Shown: piece after piece, positions 26,301-34,225 of the stretch | How positions within the stretch are numbered: the stretch's first letter is position 1 | Layout: each line of letters opens with the position of its first letter | Source of the DNA: CAZMCT01 sp964564785 | GTDB lineage: Bacteria > Planctomycetota > Phycisphaerae > UBA1845 > Fen-1342 | Reading direction: 5' to 3' | NCBI GenBank assembly: GCA_964564785.1 | Contig: CAZMCT010000020.1 | Span: 1-38,587, forward strand | DNA: 38,587 nt | Made by a program: the position numbers and the translations under genes | The notes under the pieces: generated by a model | The model's input: the letters and a program-made list of their open reading frames with translations, nothing else | The model's database searches: none | Told to the model about the DNA's origin: nothing

Positions 26301-26818
26301 ATCGCGTCCTTGAGCTGAATGGTGGTGTAATTGCTCAGGTAGAGCTGGTTGTAGTACGGCTGACCGGTTTCCGGGTTGTCGTCGGAGTAGACGCTGACGC
26401 AAAGCAGAATGTCAGCCGCCTGCTTCTTCGTCGTCACGCCGATGTTCTTGACTACGTCAGGCAGCGACGGCTGGGCGATTGCGACGCGATTCTGCACCAG
26501 CACCTGGGCCATGTTGATATCGGTACCGATCTCAAACGTCACGTCCAGGGTGTACGAGCCGTCGTTGTTGCTCTGCGACGACATGTACATCGCGTTCTCG
26601 ACGCCGTTCACCTGCTGCTCGATCGGCGCGGCGACCGTGTCGGCGACCACCCGCGCGTTGGCGCCGGGGTAGTTCGCGGTGACACGGATCATCGGCGGCG
26701 TGACGTCGGGGTACTCAGCGACGGGCAACAGGCCCGCCGCGATGCCCCCAAGCAGGACGATCACGATCGAGACCACGCAGGCCAGGACCGGACGGTTGAT
26801 GAAGAACCGGGCGAGCAT
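23378..26818 (-). CDS. HAE1/AcrB-type RND efflux permease with linker insertion
   Basis: 1146 residues; AcrB-type pumps are usually about 1030-1060. The N-terminus is typical (FFINRPVLACVVSIVIVLLG). The proton-relay Asp pair in helix 4 is present (VLAIGIVVDDAIVVLENIER), as is helix 10-12 sequence such as YFVLAGLYEGWSLPWAVIL and GLAAKNAILIVEFARDQ. The pump exports drugs, solvents or bile-type compounds through a periplasmic adaptor, driven by H+. An insertion lies between helices 6 and 7, about residues 507-605, with a charged stretch (KPGHHGDEGKE), a hydrophobic segment (WWSFALFGGLASMWLLAPVL) and a second one (LGANLLLFLPGAVAGGVFGRF). ATG 26818 has AAGGAG upstream, and the adaptor ends three bases before. 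No outer-membrane partner is in the window. Confidence 0.93.
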   Translation of the reverse strand: MLARFFINRPVLACVVSIVIVLLGGIAAGLLPVAEYPDVTPPMIRVTANYPGANARVVADTVAAPIEQQVNGVENAMYMSSQSNNDGSYTLDVTFEIGTDINMAQVLVQNRVAIAQPSLPDVVKNIGVTTKKQAADILLCVSVYSDDNPETGQPYYNQLYLSNYTTIQLKDAIARIEGVGDAFVMGQQDYSMRVWLDPDKLQARGMTVGDVIRVLREQNVQVAAGRIGQPPVPAGQDFQLTLSTLGRLVEPEEFADIVVKSDTKGEITYLREVGRVEMGARSEDLAARLDRRPSSGLAIYLLPGSNALDTADRIKAAMRELETRFPAGLKYAIVYDTTPFVRESVTQVFHTLIEAIILVTIVVLVFLQDWKSVLLPMIGVIVSLVGTFAVMSVMGFTLNNLTLFGLVLAIGIVVDDAIVVLENIERHLELGKPVREATIDAMKEISGPILAITLVLSSVLLPSAFLSGLVGQFFRQFAVTISVSMIISAVNAMTMTPALAVLFFRNRKPGHHGDEGKEALPWWSFALFGGLASMWLLAPVLGGWLGLPTGEHGGEAAPGGLGASLRALGANLLLFLPGAVAGGVFGRFLIRSVNWVLGRLFRGFNWLFERATQAYGTTVGWSLRLSAVVLLMYVGMIGLTGLGFSRIPTGFIPIQDKGYLVTNIVLPDSASLERTLAATDAVERIALETPGVAHTLALPGMSYVLNANSSNYSNVFVILKPFDERLDHTLGAEAVAARIRARLAREVPEAQALVFGAPPISGLAKSAGFKLMLEGIGDVDFDELQTRADELAAKGNQQPGLVGLFNSFRARTPQLYVDIDREKVKSMGVPLNDVFDALQAYLGSYYVNDFNRFGRTWQVNVQADAPFRTDAETVRQLKVRNADGEMVPLGALAEVRGSTGPVQVTRYNMFPAAAVTGTPLPGTSMGDALAAMERLSRDLPRNMPTEWTEVSYLQKEASKLEQFRDLLKNPFSAFALGVVLVYFVLAGLYEGWSLPWAVILVVPMCLISALTGLLLAGMDVNIFVQVGFVVLVGLAAKNAILIVEFARDQQVQGASRFDASVEAARVRLRPILMTSFAFILGVFPLVIAHGAGAEMRQTLGMAVFAGMIGVTLFGIYLTPVFYYVIRGLVRTPQRSPAQVQLQAAAT

Positions 26819-26821
26819 GGT

Positions 26822-28078
26822 CTACTCCTTCGAGCTTGCCTCTCGGGGGTCGGATGAGACGCTTGTCGGCCGCGTGGTTGCATTGGCATCACTGCCGGCG
26901 GAAGTCGGCATCTCTGCGACCTGCGGCGCCACGGACTGGCCCGGGCGCACGTGCAACAGGCCGTTCACCACCACGCGGTCACCGGCCTTAAGTCCGTCGG
27001 TGATCTCGCGCAGACCGTCATGAAGCCCGCCAAGATGCACCGGGCGGACGGCGACCTTGTTGTCGGCCCCTACAACGAAGACAATCTTCTGGCCTTGGTC
27101 GGTGCCGAGCGCACGCTCGGAGACCAGCAGGGCGTCATGCGGCGCGGAAACCGGCACCCTGACCCGGGCGAAATAGCCCGGCGCCAGCGCTCCGTCCGCG
27201 TTCGCGAATACGCCGCGCACGCGCAGTGTCCCAGTCCTTGGATTGACCTGGTTGTCCACGAAGTTGATCGTGCCGTGATGAGGGAAGCCGTTCTCGGTCG
27301 CGAGTCCGAGCCAAACCGGGACTTCGGCTTCCTCATTCGACGCGAGCTTGCTCTCGCGGACTAGTTGCTTGACGCGCTGAACGGTGCGTTCATCTACGTC
27401 GAAGTTGGCGTACATCGGGTCCACCGAGACAATGGTGGTCAGGAGCGTGCCGCTGCCAGTCCCCCCCGTGACCAGATTGCCTGTGGTTGCTTGCTTGTAG
27501 CTGATCCGCCCCGAGATCGGCGCGACGACCCGGCACCACTCCACGTTCAAACGTGCGGATTCCACCGCGGCTTTAGCGGCCGCCTGGGCAGCCCGGGTCT
27601 CCGCGAGCCGCGCCACGGCCGTGTCCAATTCGATATGGGTCCGTGATGAAGGAGGTATCCGTTCGACACGCTCATACTCGATCTGCGCCAGGTTAACCAG
27701 CGCCGCCGCGCGCGCCTCATCGGCGATACGGGCTTCGAGTTCCGCCTGGAACGGCCGCACATCGATCTCCACCAGTACGTCGCTTTCCCGGACGAGCGTC
27801 CCCGCCTCGAATGGCACGGCCACGATCTGCCCGTTCACGCGCGCCCGCACCTCGGTGGACTCGACGGCCGCGACTCGAGCGGTGAATTCTGCGTAGTCGG
27901 TGATTTCGCGCTCTACCGGGTGGCTGACGCTGACGGCCGGCGGCTGCGGTGGAGCGACATCCGCCTCGTGACGGCAGCCTACGGACCAAGCTAGGCCCGC
28001 GAGAATGACAAGATGCAGCGTGCAATGCAGGACTGACACCCGCCGGAACTTGTCGTCTGATGAACGGGTAACTCGCAT
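26822..28078 (-). CDS. RND efflux periplasmic adaptor lipoprotein
   Basis: 418 residues. A signal helix (LHLVILAGLAWSVGC) ends in a lipobox cysteine, so this is a lipid-anchored membrane-fusion protein. Then come the barrel-sandwich hybrid half (VRARVNGQIVAVPFEAGTLV), an alpha-helical hairpin (around residues 110-170, AQAAAKAAVESARLNVEWCRV), the second lipoyl half (VAPISGRISYKQATTGNLV), a beta-barrel (ATENGFPHHGTINFVDNQVN) and a membrane-proximal domain. The family bridges the RND pump and an outer-membrane channel. The gene precedes the permease by three bases and has GAGGAAG upstream of ATG 28078. The C-terminal tail (TSAGSDANATTRPTS...) is low-complexity. Confidence 0.92.
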   Translation of the reverse strand: MRVTRSSDDKFRRVSVLHCTLHLVILAGLAWSVGCRHEADVAPPQPPAVSVSHPVEREITDYAEFTARVAAVESTEVRARVNGQIVAVPFEAGTLVRESDVLVEIDVRPFQAELEARIADEARAAALVNLAQIEYERVERIPPSSRTHIELDTAVARLAETRAAQAAAKAAVESARLNVEWCRVVAPISGRISYKQATTGNLVTGGTGSGTLLTTIVSVDPMYANFDVDERTVQRVKQLVRESKLASNEEAEVPVWLGLATENGFPHHGTINFVDNQVNPRTGTLRVRGVFANADGALAPGYFARVRVPVSAPHDALLVSERALGTDQGQKIVFVVGADNKVAVRPVHLGGLHDGLREITDGLKAGDRVVVNGLLHVRPGQSVAPQVAEMPTSAGSDANATTRPTSVSSDPREASSKE

Positions 28079-28509
28079 CGGACTTCCTCACATTCAGGGC
28101 TGGGGAGCGTTGGCGGAACCGGGTGTTGGCCGGTCTCGCTCTCACAGCGTCCACCTTCGGAAAGGCCCTCAACCTCCGGGCCCGAAAGCCAGACTGCAAT
28201 CTTGGTGCCACGTGTCGCGCGGGTTCGAGTTCCTGATCGCCAAGCACGCAGGGCTCCTACAAGCCCCGCTCCGGAGTGTTGGCGGGTCAGCAGATTGCCC
28301 GAGTGGCGAAAAATCTGCCGAGGCGGGAATCAGTCATCGCGGCCATCGGAGAGGGGGCGGTGGCGGTCTCACTGACGACCCACTGCGCGCGAGCGCCAGA
28401 TCGGCCGTCAAAGGAGAGGCGCGTTTGTTGAAGACGGGCGGATTGGCACGTACGGCCGGCGGGTAAGAACCTGCGTCGGTGCCTGAAGTAATGCCACCAC
28501 GCGAATCTG
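28079..28509. other. intergenic region between Mla and RND operons
   Basis: 430 bases with no gene I can support. A plus-strand frame of about 150 codons here is Arg/Gly-rich and unlike real genes nearby. The promoter for the RND operon must lie here or further upstream, but I see no convincing sigma70 boxes. Confidence 0.4.
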
Positions 28510-29169
28510 CTATCGACTGCAATCCCGGCTCGCCAGCGCGACGTTCACCGTGGGGGCCGCGCGCAGGTCCGCTTCCAGACTCGTGAGAATGCGTTGGAGA
28601 CCCTGGCTCCAGCCGCGGACCAGGGTGTCCGGATCACTGTCGCCTAGCGCAACCTGTTCGGAGTAGGTTCGATCGAATATGACATTAGTGGGCGTGCCTT
28701 CCTCGGCCAGCACAAAGAAGTGGATGGCCAAAACGGCCTGCGGGGCCGCGGGGTTGGTGTAGTCGCCGTAAAGGCTGGTCACGATGGCTTCCAGCACCAG
28801 GTCGTGGTCGGCCGCGCTGCTCCCGGCACAGGTCGAGCGAAAAGCACCGCTGTCGCACAGCCACGCGATGGCCCGATCGGTCAGCAGTTCGGCGGGCGGC
28901 GCGATGAACTCGTCGTAGTAGTCGCACTTGAACTCGCCTTCCCCGAGCCTGTAAATGAACTGCGTTTGGTGGTATGGCGGCGACACGCGGAACTGGCGAA
29001 CCCGCATCGTCGCGCTGGTCGGCTGACTGAGTCGCTCTGGGCGCTGAGTAAGCTCCAGCGCGAAGCACCGCTTGGCCGGGTATGGGCGATTCAAGGCGGT
29101 ACACCCAGCGAGCAGGGCCAAGAGGCCGGTAAGAGCACTGAGAACAACTTGGCACTTTGGCAGACGCAT
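28510..29169 (-). CDS. ABC-transport auxiliary lipoprotein (PqiC/DUF330-like)
   Basis: 219 residues. The N-terminus has a signal helix (LSALTGLLALLAGC) ending in a lipobox cysteine. The mature part reads PYPAKRCFALELTQRPER, RQFRVSPPYHQTQFIYRLG and DYYDEFIAPPAELLTDRAI, which follows the PqiC/YmbA family (ABC-type transport auxiliary lipoprotein). These proteins sit on the outer membrane or in the periplasm and help MCE-type phospholipid carriers. The start lies two bases after the MlaD stop, so it is the last gene of the lipid-transport operon. The substrate is probably phospholipid; this is inference from the family. Confidence 0.85.
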   Translation of the reverse strand: MRLPKCQVVLSALTGLLALLAGCTALNRPYPAKRCFALELTQRPERLSQPTSATMRVRQFRVSPPYHQTQFIYRLGEGEFKCDYYDEFIAPPAELLTDRAIAWLCDSGAFRSTCAGSSAADHDLVLEAIVTSLYGDYTNPAAPQAVLAIHFFVLAEEGTPTNVIFDRTYSEQVALGDSDPDTLVRGWSQGLQRILTSLEADLRAAPTVNVALASRDCSR

Positions 29170-29171
29170 GG

Positions 29172-30284
29172 CTATCTTCCTCGTTTCAGTTCAATGCGTG
29201 GCGGCGCATCACCAAAGATGATGCGAGACGGGTAGTCCTTGGCTTCGCCAGTCAGCCGGGTGAGGTCATCAGAAACGACGCGCAGATTCTCGATGATGAC
29301 GCGTATGTTCGGCTGCTCCTCGCGCAAAGTGTCGTCAAGGGTCTTGAGCGCACTGCGAAGGCGGGCCATGGTTGCTGGAAGCTGATCGGCGGTATCCGCG
29401 ACCTGGGTGAGGATCGTCTCCACGCGCTGGTCGTTCAGCAGTTTATCCATTCGGCCCACGGCGCTGCGCAGGCTCTTGATGGCGACCTGCGCGTCGCCTT
29501 TCGAATGCTCCACGACCTCACGCAATCCTGCGACGGTAGCCCCAGCGTCGTCAATCGCTCTTTCCAGCTCCGGTTTGCCCAGGAGGTAGTTGAGCTTCGA
29601 GTTGCTGTCGCGCAACTCGTTGAGCAACGCAAAGACCCGCTCTTGCACTTCCTCGATCCGAATTTGCCCGATCAGCGTGTCAGCCTTGTCCAGAAAGCCA
29701 CCCATATTCTCTCCGATCTGAACGATGTCGACCTGTCCTAGCTCACGCATGGTCTTCTCCAGCGAGGCGACCAGGGCCCCGAAGGAACTCGGCGCGGAGG
29801 GCACATAGAGGTTATGAGGAGTCCAGGAAACTTCGATCGCCGGAAACTCCCGTGGGTCGAGCAGTTCGGCCGTGAGGAAGGCCGTGCCGGTTAGACCGGC
29901 GGCAGCCAGCCGCATACGCAATCCCTGCCCGACCGCCTCTTCAATGTGCGCGGTGATTTGTTCGCGAGTCATGCCGGGGAAGGACTTGAGATCGATGCCG
30001 AACAGCACGCGCACGTACATGCGCTCGTCAACCGACGCCACGGCGGGGTCACCATACTCCGCGGCTACAAACGTGATTCGCTCCACGACGCCGACGGGCA
30101 CACCGCGGTACTTTACCGGCGCGCCGACATCGAGGCCCTGGACCGGCTCCCTGAAGTAGGTCTCTACTTGGAGCCGATCCACGAAGAACCTGCCGCCGCC
30201 CAGGTAAACCACGGTCGCCACGAGCGCGAGGCTTCCCAGGATGACGAACAGCCCCAGCTTGAGGTAACCACTCTTAGCGCTCAT
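29172..30284 (-). CDS. mlaD: MCE/MlaD-family lipid transport protein
   Basis: 370 residues from ATG 30284 (GGAG upstream; earlier frame is not protein-like). A single N-terminal membrane helix (LGLFVILGSLALVATVVYL) is followed by the MCE domain (VETYFREPVQGLDVGAPVKY, then GVPVGVVERITFV) and a long helical C-terminus (LRELREVVEHSKG-like, with SLRSAVGRMDKLL and TLREEQPNIRVIIENLRVV), which in MCE proteins forms a needle or tube across the periplasm. It binds lipids and passes them to or from the MlaE-MlaF transporter. The gene overlaps the mlaF stop by eleven bases. Confidence 0.9.
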   Translation of the reverse strand: MSAKSGYLKLGLFVILGSLALVATVVYLGGGRFFVDRLQVETYFREPVQGLDVGAPVKYRGVPVGVVERITFVAAEYGDPAVASVDERMYVRVLFGIDLKSFPGMTREQITAHIEEAVGQGLRMRLAAAGLTGTAFLTAELLDPREFPAIEVSWTPHNLYVPSAPSSFGALVASLEKTMRELGQVDIVQIGENMGGFLDKADTLIGQIRIEEVQERVFALLNELRDSNSKLNYLLGKPELERAIDDAGATVAGLREVVEHSKGDAQVAIKSLRSAVGRMDKLLNDQRVETILTQVADTADQLPATMARLRSALKTLDDTLREEQPNIRVIIENLRVVSDDLTRLTGEAKDYPSRIIFGDAPPRIELKRGR

Positions 30285-31119
30285 GGGCACTCTCCGGTGA
30301 CTGGCTGACGGGTACGTTGCCCGTCGCTGGAGACGGGCGCGCTGCGACCGGGGGCCGACGCGTGAGAAATGCGCGTACCCAGTCATTGGGACAGTGATCG
30401 CGCAGTTCAGCGGGCGGGCCCAGCGCCACCATGCTCTTCGTGGCCGCGTCCAGAATGGCTGTTCGATCGGCGATCGCGAAGATGCTCGGCAACTCGTGCG
30501 ACACGATCACAAACGTCGTGTGCAGTAGCCGGGCCAAGCGCAGAACCAGAGCGTCTAACTCGGCGGACGTGAGCGGGTCCAATCCGGCGGAAGGTTCGTC
30601 AAGGAAGACAATCTGGGGATCCAGCGCAATGGCCCGGGCAAGCGCGGCGCGTTTCGTCATCCCGCCGCTGAGTTCCGCCGGCAGCTTGTGCAGCGCGTCC
30701 TGGAGCCCAACCAACTTCAGCTTGGCGACTGCGATCACGTCGATGGCGTCGGGCGGGAGGTCTGTGTGTTCTTCCAGCGGCAGGCGCACATTCTCGAGCA
30801 CGGTGAGCGCGCCAAACAGCGCGCCGCCCTGGTAGGCCACGCCGATTCGCCGGAGCAGGCGGGTGAGCTCCGCGCCCGCAGCCTGGCCGATATCGCAGCC
30901 GTCGATGAGGATTCGGCCGCCCGCCGGCTTGTACAGGCCGATCATGTGCTTGAGCAGGGTGGTCTTGCCGCAGCCCGAACCGCCGGCGATCACGAACACC
31001 TCGCCTCGCCCGATCTCCAGCGAGACATGGTCCAGCACGAGACGGCCGTCGTACTCGGCGACGAAGTCATCGACCCGAATGAGCGGTTCCCTGATCGGTT
31101 TGGCGGCCCGCTCGTTCAT
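30274..31119 (-). CDS. mlaF: MlaF-type ABC transporter ATPase
   Basis: 281 residues from ATG 31119, which overlaps the upstream stop by one base (TGATG). Walker A is GGSGCGKTTLLKHM, the signature motif is LPAELSGGMTKRAALA, Walker B is IVFLDEPSAGLDP and the switch His is VIVSHELPSIF. The signature with GGM..R is typical of the MlaF/Ttg2A subgroup that powers lipid movement between the inner and outer membrane. It pairs with the MlaE permease just before it and the MlaD carrier just after it. The C-terminal 40 residues are Pro-rich. Confidence 0.93.
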   Translation of the reverse strand: MNERAAKPIREPLIRVDDFVAEYDGRLVLDHVSLEIGRGEVFVIAGGSGCGKTTLLKHMIGLYKPAGGRILIDGCDIGQAAGAELTRLLRRIGVAYQGGALFGALTVLENVRLPLEEHTDLPPDAIDVIAVAKLKLVGLQDALHKLPAELSGGMTKRAALARAIALDPQIVFLDEPSAGLDPLTSAELDALVLRLARLLHTTFVIVSHELPSIFAIADRTAILDAATKSMVALGPPAELRDHCPNDWVRAFLTRRPPVAARPSPATGNVPVSQSPESAHER

Positions 31120-32264
31120 CAGATTCCCAGCCGGAAGTACGCGGCGCCCAGCAACCAGTCGGCCGCAACGATCAGGACGATCCCCGTTACCACCGCCCGA
31201 GTAGTGGAGTCGCCGACCGCTCCCGGACCCTGCCGGGTAATCAGGCCACGCTGGCAGCCGATGGCAGCAACCAGCAAGGCGAACACCAGCATCTTGAAGA
31301 GCCCCCCCAACAGATCGACATAGTTGACGACCTCCAGCGTGCGCCGGCAGAAAGTTGCCCACGGATACCCCAGAGAGGCAAATACGGCGTAACCACCGGC
31401 GATGCTGATCAGATTCACGAAGACGCACAAGAACGGCAGGACTAGCACAGTCGCCAGAACGCGCGGGACGATCAGAAAACGCACCGGAGGGAGCCCCATG
31501 GTCGTCAGCGCGTCGAGTTCCTCTGTGACTTTCATCGTGCCGACTTCGGCCGCAAAAGCCGATCCCGTCCGCCCCGCCGCCAGAATCGCCGTGATCAGCG
31601 GACCCAGCTCACGCAGCACAGCGACGGCGATGATGTCGGCAACGTATACGTCGGCGTCCGCGCCGAAATTTCGCAGCGGAGCTGCGGTCTGGTAGGCGAC
31701 AATGGCGCCCACGAGGGCGCCGAGGAGACCGGCTACAGGCAGTGCGTTGACACCGGCCTTTTCGGCCACCAGGCGGACATCGCGCCAGCGGACCTGCCGG
31801 GGATGACGGATGGCCCAGGCCAGCGCGGCAGTGACTTCGCCAGTGAAGGTGATCATCTGCAGCGCGTCGCGAAGATGTTCGCTCACTGCCCGGCCGACCC
31901 GCACGCGGACGGGGCGCGGAGGGGGAGGATCCAGGGCACGAATCGTCGGATCATCCAGGGAAGCCATCTCGACCAGCGGCGCAATCTCGTCCGGCAGCCC
32001 CTGGATGGTTGCTCGGCCGCCGCTTCGAGCCGCAATCCGACGCAGTTCGATGAGCAGACCCACCCCGGCTCCATCGCAATATTCGACCCGGGACGCGTCT
32101 ATATGCATCGTGGGTGCGCGCGCCAGCCGAAGCGGTTCGACTACGCGGCCCCAGTTCGCGGCGATGCTGGCAGCGTCGAGACGGCCACGCAGGATCACCC
32201 GCGCGGCCTGTCCGCCTATGATCTGGACATCGACCACGGAGTTTTCAGCGCCTGGGTGCTTCAT
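31119..32264 (-). CDS. mlaE: MlaE permease with fused N-terminal STAS (MlaB-like) domain
   Basis: 381 residues from ATG 32264. The first ~100 residues form a STAS domain of the MlaB type (VILRGRLDAASIAANWGRVV, HIDASRVEYCDGAGVGLLIE, DEIAPLVEMASL). From about residue 150 it is MlaE: VNALPVAGLLGALVGAIVAY, AVLRELGPLITAILAAGRTG, FAAEVGTMKVTEELDALTTMG and helical segments to the C-terminus. In E. coli, MlaB is a separate STAS protein that regulates the transporter; here the two are fused. The position of the regulatory Ser of SpoIIAA-type STAS domains (DSSG) is DGAG, so phospho-control at that site is unlikely. It is followed by mlaF and mlaD. Confidence 0.92.
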   Translation of the reverse strand: MKHPGAENSVVDVQIIGGQAARVILRGRLDAASIAANWGRVVEPLRLARAPTMHIDASRVEYCDGAGVGLLIELRRIAARSGGRATIQGLPDEIAPLVEMASLDDPTIRALDPPPPRPVRVRVGRAVSEHLRDALQMITFTGEVTAALAWAIRHPRQVRWRDVRLVAEKAGVNALPVAGLLGALVGAIVAYQTAAPLRNFGADADVYVADIIAVAVLRELGPLITAILAAGRTGSAFAAEVGTMKVTEELDALTTMGLPPVRFLIVPRVLATVLVLPFLCVFVNLISIAGGYAVFASLGYPWATFCRRTLEVVNYVDLLGGLFKMLVFALLVAAIGCQRGLITRQGPGAVGDSTTRAVVTGIVLIVAADWLLGAAYFRLGI

Positions 32265-32286
32265 CGCTTCACCGGGCCTATCCACT

Positions 32287-33255
32287 TCACTTTTCCGGCG
32301 CCTGAGTGCTTTGTTGAGGGGCCTTCACAACCGCGACGAGGCATGTTTCATCGTCGTCCGCCGGTCGCCCCCCTCGGAAACTCCGCACAGAACCCACGAT
32401 GCGGTCCAGCAGCTCCGTGGCCCTATTCGCCGGGGCCTGAAGGACGGCGTCGAAACGTTCGTCGCCAAACAAGTCGTGCGCGGGGTTCATGCTCTCGGTA
32501 ATGCCGTCGGTGAAAAGAACCAGGCGGTCACCGGGCAGCAGGTGCACAACTTGTTCGGGATACACGCTTGCCGTTCCGATCCCTAGCGGCAACCCGGAAA
32601 CGTCACCGAGCCGTCGGACTTCGTTACCGCGAACCAGCCGCGGCGGAGGATGTCCTGCCGTTGCATAGGTCAGCGTTTGAGCCCGCGCGGCGTACACTCC
32701 AGCACATACTGTCACAAATTGGCTTGTATTGGCCAGGTAACGGGTCGCCAATCGCTGGTTGACCAGCGCCAAGGCCCTGCCGGGTGAACTCGCGGTTTCG
32801 TCCTGCATGGCGCTGCCGAGTGCGTGAACCAGGGCGAGGATCGCCGCGGCGGCAAGACCGTGGCCAGCCACGTCGGCAATGAGAATCGCCCAGCGGTCCG
32901 GACCGATGGGATGGACGTCATAAAAATCGCCGCCCGCGCCCTCTGCGTCGGCGAAGTGCACGGCCAGGTCAAGACCCGGAACGCTGGGCAGGTGCTGCGG
33001 CAGAATCGAGCGCTGAATCGCGACGAGCGTCTCGCTGTAGCTGACGAGCTGGCTGCGAGCCTTCCGCAAGTCCTCATGCAACTCCAGGACGCGATCGGCC
33101 AGACTTGTGAACATCTGTTCATCATTCCTGGCTTCGACATGCATAAAGCGGTTGTGGGTCAGCATCGCTCGTTCCGACTTCGAGGCGGATCGGGTTTGCA
33201 TCCGCGTCTGCTCAATCACGTGTCCCCTCACGTTCTTCAGCACCTGGGTAGCCAT
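32287..33255 (-). CDS. SpoIIE-type PP2C serine/threonine phosphatase
   Basis: 322 residues from ATG 33255 (GAAGGAGAGC upstream). The N-terminal ~90 residues form a predicted coiled coil (MFTSLADRVLELHEDLRKAR, ETLVAIQRSILPQHLP). The rest is a SpoIIE/RsbU-type PP2C domain with all metal-binding positions visible: GAGGDFYDV, ILIADVAGHG, VLFTDGITESM and DDDETCLVAVV. Such enzymes usually dephosphorylate anti-anti-sigma STAS proteins in partner-switching pathways. No anti-sigma kinase is in the window. It lies directly upstream of STAS-MlaE (22-base gap) and 13 bases downstream of an HPF-like gene. It carries no sensor domain apart from the coiled coil, so it might be controlled by a partner. Confidence 0.9.
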   Translation of the reverse strand: MATQVLKNVRGHVIEQTRMQTRSASKSERAMLTHNRFMHVEARNDEQMFTSLADRVLELHEDLRKARSQLVSYSETLVAIQRSILPQHLPSVPGLDLAVHFADAEGAGGDFYDVHPIGPDRWAILIADVAGHGLAAAAILALVHALGSAMQDETASSPGRALALVNQRLATRYLANTSQFVTVCAGVYAARAQTLTYATAGHPPPRLVRGNEVRRLGDVSGLPLGIGTASVYPEQVVHLLPGDRLVLFTDGITESMNPAHDLFGDERFDAVLQAPANRATELLDRIVGSVRSFRGGRPADDDETCLVAVVKAPQQSTQAPEK

Positions 33256-33268
33256 GACCTGCTCTCCT

Positions 33269-33589
33269 TCACGCGGACCGCCTGCGCTCAGTCCATGACC
33301 GTCGTACCGAGGTCTCGGCGCATCGGCCGGCGCGCTGTGCCGCCTCGCCGAGCGCTGCTCCTGGCGAAGCCGCGATCGCCGAGACATTGATCTCGCCGCG
33401 GGGGTGGAGCCGCAGCCAAATCCGGCAAAGGGTATCCGCGCCGCCGCGCGCTCCGCTCTGGTCTTCGAAGGTCACTGCCGCCTGCTCAACTCGCTGCCCC
33501 AAGCGGCCCAGGACACGCCCGAGCCGCAGCTCCACCAACTCTTGCACCACGCTCAATAACGGCACTCGCGCCACAACCTGGATATTCAT
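33269..33589 (-). CDS. HPF/RaiA-like ribosome-associated protein
   Basis: 106 residues from ATG 33589 (GGAG about seven bases upstream). The fold is that of HPF/RaiA hibernation factors: a beta strand (MNIQVVARVPLLS), helix (VVQELVELRLGRVLGRLGQR), strand (QAAVTFEDQSGARGGADTLC) and strands WLRLHPRGEINVSA, then a basic helix (ALGEAAQRAGRCAETSVRRS). Such proteins bind the 30S subunit and stop translation in stress or stationary phase. The short version has no C-terminal dimerisation domain, and the loop GARGGAD is family-like. It is 13 bases upstream of the PP2C phosphatase, which suggests coregulation. Confidence 0.8.
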   Translation of the reverse strand: MNIQVVARVPLLSVVQELVELRLGRVLGRLGQRVEQAAVTFEDQSGARGGADTLCRIWLRLHPRGEINVSAIAASPGAALGEAAQRAGRCAETSVRRSWTERRRSA

Positions 33590-33671
33590 GATTAGACTCC
33601 TGGTAAACTCATTCGCCTTCTCTACGTAACTGCCCGATTGGCTGAACCGCTGCTCACACGAGACTGACGAC

Positions 33672-33908
33672 TCAGTTGGGACGCGCCCTGGCCTTGCGGG
33701 TACGCAGCTCGATCTCCGCCTGTAGCCAGTCCACCTCGGCATTTCCCGGAGCACCGTTGCGGCTCAGGTAGATCTCGTGGGCGCGTTGCCGAATTTCGTC
33801 CTCCGTGGGCCCGCCGCCGACCATCCCGGCTGCCGCGTGGTCCTGCAACTCGCGAACCACCTGCTCCCCTTCACCTTGTCGAATTCGATTGCCATGTCGC
33901 AACGTCAT
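33672..33908 (-). CDS. DUF2934-like small protein A
   Basis: 78 residues from ATG 33908 (GAGAGGAG upstream). It has a distinctive N-terminus, MTLRHGNRIRQ, then a C-terminal domain around DEIRQRAHEIYLSRNG, VDWLQAEIELRTRKARA. The E-I-x-x-R-A-x-E-I-Y-x-x-x-R-G pattern followed by D-W-x-x-A-E-x-E-L is the DUF2934 signature, a short helical module of unknown function seen in many environmental bacteria. A second gene with the same N-terminus lies at 34855-35085. It is in the same-strand run with STAS, HPF and PP2C genes. Confidence 0.8.
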   Translation of the reverse strand: MTLRHGNRIRQGEGEQVVRELQDHAAAGMVGGGPTEDEIRQRAHEIYLSRNGAPGNAEVDWLQAEIELRTRKARARPN

Positions 33909-33939
33909 GTTGATTCTCCTCTCGCAACTGAGCCGACCG

Positions 33940-34212
33940 TTACTCATCGCCGACGATCCGGGCCACGATGGCCTTCGTCGGGCAATCGCCGACAATGAAC
34001 TGAGCGCCTCGCTCGTACATTTCCGCCAACCAAGCCTTGCCCGCCGCGTCGACGTACGCCACGCCGGTGAGGTTGACGCACACGGCAAATTGGCTCGTGC
34101 TGCGCAACAGGCGGCGCCGGCACTGCTTCAGATGGTAAACCCACGACCCCTCCAATTTCCCTTCAAGCCAAAGAGTGAGGACCCGCGGGCTGTCATTCGC
34201 TGTGATTCGCAA
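33940..34212 (-). CDS. STAS-like protein, putative anti-sigma antagonist
   Basis: About 90 residues from TTG 34212, preferred because TAAGG lies about nine bases upstream, overlapping the stop of the preceding lipoprotein; an ATG at 34248 would overlap that gene by 23 bases. The sequence follows a compact STAS fold: VLTLWLEGKLEGSWVYHLKQ, RSTSQFAVCVNLTGVAYVDA and AGKAWLAEMYERGAQFIVGD. STAS domains are regulatory partners of anti-sigma kinases or, in MlaB, of ABC transporters. The region usually holding a phospho-Ser reads VDAAGK, with Ala instead, so it is probably not phospho-regulated there. It sits between a lipoprotein and a DUF2934 gene. Confidence 0.7.
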   Translation of the reverse strand: MRITANDSPRVLTLWLEGKLEGSWVYHLKQCRRRLLRSTSQFAVCVNLTGVAYVDAAGKAWLAEMYERGAQFIVGDCPTKAIVARIVGDE

Positions 34213-34225
34213 CCTTGAAACTACC

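Noticed and set aside
28005..28466. 153-codon plus-strand frame between the RND adaptor and the Mla lipoprotein
   Set aside because: Gly/Arg-rich, partly antisense to the adaptor start, and no recognisable motif.
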